A stretch of DNA of 64,000 nucleotides from contig JAQFVV010012396.1 of assembly GCA_028023455.1 (NCBI GenBank), positions 10,024,085-10,088,084 of the forward strand, read 5' to 3'. Below the pieces are notes generated by a model, which was not told where the DNA came from, did no database searches, and worked only from the letters and a program-made list of their open reading frames with translations. Shown here piece after piece: positions 56,370 to 64,000 of the stretch. Source of the DNA: Epiperipatus broadwayi. Lineage: Eukaryota; Onychophora; Udeonychophora; Euonychophora; Peripatidae. How positions within the stretch are numbered: the stretch's first letter is position 1; each line of letters starts with the position of its first letter. The position numbers and the translations under genes were made by a program.

Positions 56370-57068
56370 CAAGTACTAAATTTATTATATAAAGGTCACC
56401 AGGAGTTATTGCAATGAAAGCTCTTGTTTGCGCTTATATTTGGTGGTCTAATATAACTGAGGATATTGAAAATTTAGTAAGAAAATATTCAGATTATTCA
56501 CAGTCAGCTAAGTTATCACCCAAGCAATCAAGACCTAGAGTCAGTGGACCCTTGTCCATTTGGACCGTGCCGATCCATTAGACAGATACCTAATATATTA
56601 GTTGATGCCTACTCTAAATGGATGGAATATAAGTTCATTAAGAATACAAGCACCAAATATATGGATATAATCAAAGTGAAAACTAATCCATGATTATGTG
56701 ATCTGGAATCAATTCAGAATTACAATTTCATTTCAAAATGATATGCATTATGGCCTACCAAAATGAATCAAAGTGCATACACAGGCCACTCAATACAGTT
56801 CTTGGAATATACATTTCTCTTTATCATATAACCTGTTCTGAATTATCAGATGAAACAATTGCAAAATTAAATGAATTGTTTGCAACCTATGTCTTTCCCA
56901 AATCCTAATGTGTCTGACAATAGTACTAGTTTTACTTCAGCTAAAAATATGGGAGTGGGGAATAAATCACATTTACATGCCCCCTACTACTCTGACTCAA
57001 ATGGATTGTTCAAGAAAGCTGACCAGTATTTGAAATCCACAATATCTTTTTACAACGTAATCAAATAA
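56370..57068 (+). pseudogene. Gypsy integrase remnant
   Basis: Short frames give GVIAMKALVCAYIWWSNI and DIENLVRKYSDYSQ (N-terminal zinc-binding region, with the second Cys pair eroded to Tyr/Ser). Then DAYSKWMEY (about 56605-56632, first catalytic Asp block). After the odd segment noted above comes FPNPNVSDNSTSFTS with PYYSDSNGLFKKADQ (56890-57030), the second Asp block and the region of the catalytic Glu. The latter reads Lys, so the triad is broken. Confidence 0.7.
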
Positions 57069-58167
57069 AATATATTCCTTGGATATTTTCCTATAGGTTT
57101 TAACTGACCAGCAGTTTTCATCAGAGCTCTCTTTAACTCTACAAATTTATAACTAAAAAAATGTGATGGAATAAATTTTATTTGATTGCAATGAAAAAAG
57201 TGTTTAAAAAAGTGTATAAATGGTATTATATAAATACATGTAGATGAATGATTAATAATAAAAAGTGAAGAGAAATTACATAAAACATTATCTAAATAAA
57301 GTAAAACTAAATAATATAAAAAATATACTCTATACTATATTAGATCAAAATACAACTCCATCAACAGCCACTGGAAAATCCCCTGCAATTACTAATAGGC
57401 TGAAGACCATGAACAAAGCTACTGTCTCAAAAGAAAAACATAAATAGAAAATATACAACACTGTCTGGATCCAAGATTAATTTTAAAAAGACATGGAATA
57501 GAAAGAAACATGCAAAACTTCCTGTCATGTCAAATTTGTGCAGTAGAATTATGCATCATGCATAAAAAGACAATCACATACCCTGCCAGACCCCTCGTGG
57601 CATAGAACCAGAAACTTCTGAAATCAAAAATCCAATTAACAATGCAAAAAACTTATCAATATATCAAAAATAAAAACATCAGAACAATAATCCAAATAGA
57701 AATAGACAGTCAAAAATTGCTGAAAAAATTAAAACAAAATCCATCTATACCTAACCAAAAGATACAGCCATTAGAAAAATAACAAACCACTAGCATATCT
57801 AAAAGACTACATGGTATTCTTGCAAGTTGTAGTGGATATAGAAGTGCTGTATGTGGAACCACATACAAATATATTTAAGTGCATTATTTAGAAAATAAAT
57901 TAGTAAATTATTTAAATAATACTATATATTGCAAAAAGTAAAAGCAATCAGTAAAATAAAATAAGTAATGTATAAATAGAATTAATCTAAACATTCTAAA
58001 TGGATTAATTTCCCACTTCTTGAATACCAACTAGAAGAATCTAGGACATAAGCTAGACTGCAGAGAATAATAGAAATATGATTAGAGTATTGAAAAATAT
58101 TTTTACTTATTTATAATATATATTTATGATATATCACTGCATGTTTAAAGAGTCAATAATAATAGAC
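57069..58167. other. non-coding stretch after the Gypsy element
   Basis: No gene recognised; the 60-residue frame at 57265-57447 has no domain. A hammerhead-like segment is listed separately. Confidence 0.35.
57088..57124 (-). ncRNA. possible decayed hammerhead motif
   Basis: The minus strand has an intact CTGATGA (57118-57124), a five-pair helix AACTG/CAGTT with a C-TGGT loop, then AAAACC-TATA-GG. The second part looks like a GAAACC...GGU box with G12 and U16.1 both changed to A. No clear stem I. A fossil or chance. Confidence 0.3.
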
Positions 58168-58490
58168 CACCTATTCTTTAAGCTTTTGATATTTATAAGC
58201 TTACTCTTGCCAAAGACAGGTGAAAATTTAGAATGAAATTAATCTACCATCCAGATAAAAGTATGACTTTATTAAACTAGTAATCAATTATTGAAGGATG
58301 TAGACAATCTATCTTTTAATAATTAAACAGAAGTGAATAATTGTAAACAAAATTAATATAGTTTAGTGTATATGTAATTAAGGAGAGCAAATCAAACTCA
58401 TATCTGGCCTGATATTTTAATTTTATTCTGAATTACCACCAGTGTTGGCAAGAGTAAACCTATAAGCACGAAAAGCTTAAAGAATAGGTG
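58168..58490. mobile_element. small element with about 46-bp terminal inverted repeats
   Basis: 58168-58213 (CACCTATTCTTTAAGCTTTT, then ATAAGCTTACTCTTGCCAA) is mirrored by 58445-58490 (TTGGCAAGAGTAAACCTATA, then AAAAGCTTAAAGAATAGGTG). The interior of about 230 bp has no coding frame. It looks like a non-autonomous DNA transposon of about 320 bp. No clear target duplication. Confidence 0.55.
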
Positions 58491-58558
58491 TTCCATTCTA
58501 TTTTGATACTTGTTATTTATTCATATTTCCTTTCAATTATATATATATATATTAAGCT

Positions 58559-58566
58559 ATATTTAT
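58559..58566. repeat. 8-bp target-site duplication of LINE copy 2, left
   Basis: ATATTTAT, repeated at 59952-59959 next to the (GAT)n tail. Short and AT-only, so less certain than the copy 1 duplication. Confidence 0.5.
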
Positions 58567-59951
58567 AAGAAATATAATTTTTTTTAGCAAAGTTATATAC
58601 CAAATGTCTAAATGATAAAGATGTACCAGATGATTGGAAGAATGCAGTAATAATATTAATATTTAAAAAAGGTGATAAAGAAGATATTAGAAATTACAGA
58701 CCTATCAGCCTTTTATCAGTTTTATACAAAATTTTTACCAAGATAATTACAACTCGTCTACAAAGAACATTGGATTTCCACCAACCAAGGGAACAAGCTG
58801 GATTTAAAAGGGGTTTTAGTACAGTAGATCATATCCACGTATTGAGAGAAGTTATAGAAAGGACAAATAAATATGAGTTACCATTTTGGATTTGTAGATT
58901 ATGAAAAGGCATTTGATTCTATAAACATTTCTTCAGTAATTAAAGCATTGGATCATCAAGATATAGATCCAGGATATTGTCATATTTTAAAGAATATTTA
59001 TAAAAATGCAATAGCAACAATTAGATTACATAATGATACTGGGAAAGTCAACATGGAGAAAGGTGTAAGACAAGGTGACTCCATATCTCCAAAACTTTTT
59101 ACAGCAGTGTTGCAAGAAATATTTTGTGGATTAATATGGGAAACTAAAGGAATGAAAGTAAATGCAGATTATTTAAGTCATTTAGATTTTGCAGATGATA
59201 TAGTTGTTTTTGCAAATAATGCTTCAGAGCTGCAGGAAATGTTGCAGGAGTTATCAGATGAAAGTAGGACTAAAGATAAATGTTAAAAAGACTAAAGTAA
59301 TGTTTAATCAATTTGCTCAAAATATGAAAATAAAGATTGATTATGATGAATTAGAAGTTAACAGTTACAAATACCTTGGTCAGATTATTAATATGGATAG
59401 AAACATAATGGATGAAATTAATCATAGAATTAAACTTGTTTGGAGTGCTTTTGGTAGAAATAACTTGATACTAAAAGGAAATATGCCTATGTGTTTGAAA
59501 AGGAAGGTTTTTAACAAATGTGTTTTACCAGTTCTTACTTATGGATCTGAGACTTGGACACTTAATAGAAGAGCAATACTGAGACTCCAGACCACTCAAA
59601 GAAGTATGGAGAGATACATGTTGGGAGTAACAAGAAGAGATTGAAAACGCAATGTATGGGTTAAGAGAACAAACAGGTGTTACTGACCTCATTGAAAAAA
59701 TTTGAAAGATTGAAGTGGAGTTGTGCTGGACATATTGCTAGAAGAGATGATGATAGATGGACAATTGAAATCTTAAACTGGATTCCAAGAGATTGTAAAA
59801 GACCCAGAAAGAGATCACATGTGAGATGGATGGATGAAATAAAGTATGCAGTGATGTGGAGAAGAGAAGTTAAAGATCGAAGAAGATGGATTAAACTTGG
59901 AGAGACCTTCATTCTGCAGTGGATTGATAATGGTTGATGATGATGATGATG
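58567..59951 (+). mobile_element. RTE-type LINE, 5'-truncated copy 2
   Basis: It starts at AAGAAATATA, equivalent to about 43053 in copy 1, and runs to the same (GAT)n tail. RT frames: 58873-59286 with FVDYEKAFDSINIS, KGVRQGDSISPK and an intact FADDIVVFA (FADD 59188-59199), then 59204-59644 with the thumb, and 59677-59937 with the WAGHIARR-type tail. Frame shifts lie near 58895, 59270 and 59660. Unlike copy 1 it retains Trp at the equivalent of 43122 and Gln in RQGD, so its catalytic region is better preserved even though the copy is truncated. Confidence 0.8.
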
Positions 59952-59959
59952 ATATTTAT

Positions 59960-62900
59960 TCCATGTTTACTATAAAATATGTGTTGCTCTTCAAATTATC
60001 ACAAAGTATTTAGATCTCATAAAATTATATATGTGTGTGTATATATATATTGTAATTGGACTTATTTTGGAACCTTATTTCATTTACTAAACCTTTTATC
60101 AACAAGTACCCAGAATTATCTGATTAATTTGTTTTATGTCTTGCTATCAATTTATTCATGATAAATAGTAGTATTTGGGTATAACTGTCCTGGTCATAGC
60201 ATACACATATTTTTATTTTAGGCTTAATTAATAGTCAATGTTACTATTAATATATATAATCGTGTAACAGTTTATATTAACGTCTAAAGATTTAGAGTTT
60301 TGAAGATGAAACCTGTTGTTTAAATTAATAGTAATTGAATAAATATTTAAAGAGCAATACCGTTGGAGCATTTGATTGGCATAGTAATGTCTTAGTGTTA
60401 GCATTTTTTTTTTTTATGGTTTTATCAATTAGTTTATATAAGTAAATTTGTTTACATCTCAAATTTGAATAAGTATAGTTTATTATTCAGAGAATGCTAG
60501 AATAAATTGTTTTAAGGGGCTAAAAAAAAATGATGACAACTAACCACTAATGATAATCAAGTGGTATTTTATTATGATATTTATTGTCCAGGTAATTCAA
60601 CTTGTCCTTGGTCAGAAAATGCACAATGAAACCAATTGTGAACTTGTTCATTTACAAAAATTATTTTATAATAAAATATTCAACCAGTAGATGACGCATT
60701 TTAAAATCTGTACTATGCATTTAATGATATGCAATAGTATTTTTAATTCTATGGCCCATGCTCATAAATTCAGACTTTATTATCTAAGTACAAACTTTTC
60801 TGATTCACATAAATGAGCTTAAAATGCCAGTTTGAAGGTAAAAATATGATTATATTACAGATTGCGAAAGAGATGAAATTTGTAAATGGAGTAGGATTAC
60901 TATAATATAATGAAGTAGAAAAACTCAGGGAAAAGTGTGGTGATGGATCAACTCATAGAAATATGCTATGATATGATAGAAATATTTGAAAATTATAAAT
61001 GAAAATTGAACAGAATACTTTAGAAGATGGCATATTTATAGGTAATGGAGATTTTTTTCCCTGAATAATCTTCAGAATAAATTAAAAATATTCAAGAATT
61101 TCAAAATAATCAAGATTGTTAAAATACTTTTTAATTAGATTATTTGGAATAGCAATAGAAAAGATGGATGGAGAATTTCTCTCTATTTATAAGGATGAGA
61201 ATTAAACATTTAATACATGACAAAAAGATAAATATGTTATGAAGTAGAAAACAAAGCAGTGAAGACTGAAAAAAGTATAAAAAACATTACAAATATAAAA
61301 CAAAGCATTATATTGATATATTCTAACTTGGGTTAATAGTTTGGTGCTTTATTTAAATTAGAAGTAGAATAATGAGACATTTGAATGTAGATTATATATT
61401 GGAATTGAAAGTATAGGACATATTAAATGGTAAGAATATAAAAGATTTTTTGAATATGTGGAAAATACTCTGTCTGGAAAGCGGAAATGATTGAGGACAA
61501 CAAATGTTTGTATTAAGATTTATTATCAAAATATGTGAATAATTTTGAAATATCAGAGATTGAAATATAAGGGATATATTAAAATATATGAATGAATTTT
61601 TGAATTTATATAGGAGACCAAGCTTAGAAAGGGGATGATGAGGAAAAACAATATTTAAATTAAAATTCATTGTTAGGATGTATATGGATAATCATGAAAT
61701 GTTGGCTATGATTAAAAGATTGCTTGTGAGATAGAATCGTTATAAGGGGTAGGAATTGTTACAATTTTTATTGAAAATATTATGTTATGAATATTTGACT
61801 TCAATAAAAAAGATTTAGATGAATTAAAAAAAGATAAAAAATAATAAAATTTAATAAGAAAAATTAATGTTCTTTTTTAGAAAATCTTTATTAATCATTT
61901 TTTTTCAAGAAATATTGATCCATTTCTGAATGAAGCTGTTTTCTAATCTAAACCTATTTACATCATCCACAGCTTCTCTACATCATTTCAGAAAACATTC
62001 ATCTCATGTGATCTCTTTAAATTTTTTACAATTTGGTATTTAGTTTAAAAGTTTAGTAGTCCATCTATTATCATTTTTTCTAGCAGAATGTTCAGCTCAA
62101 ATTCATTTCAACATGTTCTATATGTGACATTTATGGCTTACAAATTGGTTTGTATAGCCATCACAAAACTCATTTCTAGAGTAGTTTTTCCTCTTTTCAT
62201 AGTGAATGTTTATTATTATTAGTGGCATAAAGAAACTAGAATAAAATACTGTAACTAGGAAGACATTTGATACATTTAGTATATTAAAGAGTTATATTAA
62301 AAAGAAAAGTTCTTTGGTAGATTTTGCTTTTTAAATTTTATTTTGTCAGATGTATAATTAAAAACAAAACAAAACCAATAAAATGACTTTATTTCTCAGG
62401 AGTTCATAAGTTTGAATGCCAAAAGTTTAAGAACTTACACTCTATAAAATGGTACTTTACCACTTCCCTAAGCCACACAGGATAAAAAAGATTAATACTT
62501 ATAAAAAGTAATCTGTTATGAAAAACAAATAAAGATGAATTTGAAACTAAATTGTAATAGTCTATAAAAGAAGTTAAATTAAGACAATGCTATTTATAAT
62601 AATATCAAGGTTTTAAATATCCATGAATAAAAGAATATATCTCTGTAGATGTGCAAGATTTTTTTTCCTTACACCAAATATGGAAATTTGGCAGCACTCC
62701 CCATCTAGTATCGATTGATTACTCAGTAGTTTATATACACATGGTTAGAGTGGGAGAAAGTAGTTTTTACTATATAATATACCTTTCTAAATTCATTTTA
62801 TTAGGAGTGAATAAATTACAAAATATAATTTTGTTTTTATTAAATTTAAATTATTTTAATGCTATTTATTATACATTATTATAAAGCCAATTGCACTTTT

Positions 62901-64000
62901 ATGTTCTATATTATTCTACTTTAGATCCATTTATGCAAGCGAATAATCAATAAACATAAGCTGGTAGTGTTAATCAAATAACTGCAGAGAAATTTCTAAA
63001 TAGTGCTTCTCACTAACAAGGCTAATATCCAGAAACTAGTCTGCAGATTTGATTGGCACTGCAATCTAACATTCATTATCCATTATTTATTTTTATATAG
63101 ATAATTCTAAAGTAGAATGATATAGATTGAATTATTGTTATTAAGGTAGATGTTAAATGTAATCTAGGAGAATGGTAGCATTTTGTTTTGATCAAATGTA
63201 TATGAAATATTGTATTTTAATATATTAATTGATTCTTCTGACATGCATATCACTTGAAACATAGAAAGAAAAAAACTCAGTAGAAATAACTCAAGTATTG
63301 GTTACCAGTATGTGTTTAAAGTTGCTGGTCATTTATATGTTTGAGCATCAAATAATAATATTTTAACTACTCAACCACTTTCTAGAAAAGATAAATGTTT
63401 AATTTTTTTTTATTTTAAATAAGAATGTCTCAAAAATCTTGTGTGATAAGATTTCCATGTGTCTGAGCAAGAAAGATCATATACAAATACAGTAATTTTA
63501 ATCATTGGCAATTGAAGTCAAAATGACTGCATTTTGATAACAAATCATTAAACATAATTGTTATAACCGTGTCATCATTATTCTTGAATGTCTTAATTTG
63601 CATATTGAGAATAATGGTGGACATAATAAGCAAGTTCTATATACAGTATATATAAATTTTTACATTTTTTTCACCTATAATGCAAGACTTATGAGTCATC
63701 TTGTAAAATCATTTATAACTTTCTAAACCAAAATATAATTGCATTTTACTTAAAATTAATCGTACATTATTTTGATATCACAACATTTTTCTTTCAAATT
63801 AATTAAAATAATTAGTAAAATTAGAGAGCTAGAAAGTTTGGCAAGTATTAGATAAATGTTCAATCAAATTTTTCAAGTAATTAAACATCAAACGAGCTTC
63901 AATTATTAAAATTAAAAATAATTGTATTCGCTTTAATTAATTGTGTCTATGGGTGAATGTATAGTTTTGGAATATATGTATAATTTTTAAGTACTGAATT
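59960..64000. other. AT-rich spacer, little recognised
   Basis: No gene found. Near 62690-62720 and 63010-63065 short pieces (CGATTGATTACTC, GAAACTAGTCTG, GATTGGCACTGC) recall the ribozyme-bearing repeat family. They are too eroded for more than a weak call. The minus frame 61392-61670 and the plus frame 62651-62884 show no domain. Confidence 0.35.

Larger units (their letters stand above)
53780..57068 (+). mobile_element. Ty3/Gypsy-type LTR retroelement, decayed
   Basis: Gag, protease-like, reverse transcriptase, RNase H and integrase remnants occur in the canonical Gypsy order on the plus strand. I could not find LTRs, a primer-binding site or an envelope gene. Many stops and shifts separate the pieces, so it is a fossil. 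A segment of about 150 bp within the integrase region (about 56690-56840) does not match the expected integrase text and may be an insertion. Confidence 0.75.

Noticed and set aside
63010-63065. GAAACTAGTCTG preceded by CTAACAA, like the left-arm ribozyme at 21.6 kb.
   Set aside because: Two invariant guanines of the first box are changed and stem I pairs only two bases. At best an eroded relative.
1-64000. CRISPR arrays, bacterial operons or ribosomal RNA.
   Set aside because: No regularly spaced direct repeats with unique spacers, no Shine-Dalgarno-driven gene clusters and no rRNA text; the window is animal nuclear DNA.

Overview
The window is animal nuclear DNA. It is very AT-rich and almost entirely non-coding, with long homopolymer and (TA)n runs. 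Three things point to a metazoan: an ankyrin-repeat/SOCS-box gene with a splice acceptor just upstream, an intron-less broken copy of an RFX transcription factor, and a dense set of retroelements (Penelope-like elements, RTE-type and other LINEs, a Ty3/Gypsy element, tRNA-derived SINEs, a hAT-type DNA transposon). I cannot fix the species from sequence alone; an invertebrate is my guess.

Layout. 1-9.1 kb: AT-rich spacer with a 63-bp tandem repeat, eroded Penelope-like and Jockey-like fragments, and a young tRNA-derived SINE flanked by a 12-bp target-site duplication (TSD). 9.1-17.2 kb: two eroded minus-strand copies of one LINE, a hairpin repeat, and a hAT-like element of about 1.08 kb. 19.2-22.2 kb: three LINE 3' ends lie nose to tail. 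The third is split by a 562-bp foldback element carrying a hammerhead ribozyme in each arm, on opposite strands; the plus-strand one has a complete canonical core. 24.3-24.8 kb: another foldback. 29.0-36.7 kb: a 7.6-kb head-to-head composite of one Penelope-like family (two near-complete reading frames, one truncated copy, four hammerhead-like motifs) with one 12-bp TSD around the whole. 37.4-39.0 kb: a SINE remnant and an older Penelope-like remnant. 41.2-44.5 kb: a 3.2-kb RTE-type LINE with a 14-bp TSD; a truncated sister copy lies at 58.6-60.0 kb. 44.9-47.1 kb: a palindrome built from a second Penelope-like family. 49.0-50.6 kb: the only gene that looks intact, an ASB-like protein of 531 residues. 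51.7-53.2 kb: decayed copies of the ribozyme-bearing repeat, then the RFX pseudogene. 53.8-57.1 kb: a decayed Gypsy-type element. The last 4 kb show nothing I recognise.

The theme is retrotransposition with self-cleaving RNA. Hammerhead folds occur in an autonomous Penelope-like family and, separately, in a short non-coding repeat family that resembles animal retrozymes. Assignments come from reading translations and pairing bases by eye; no search or folding program was run.
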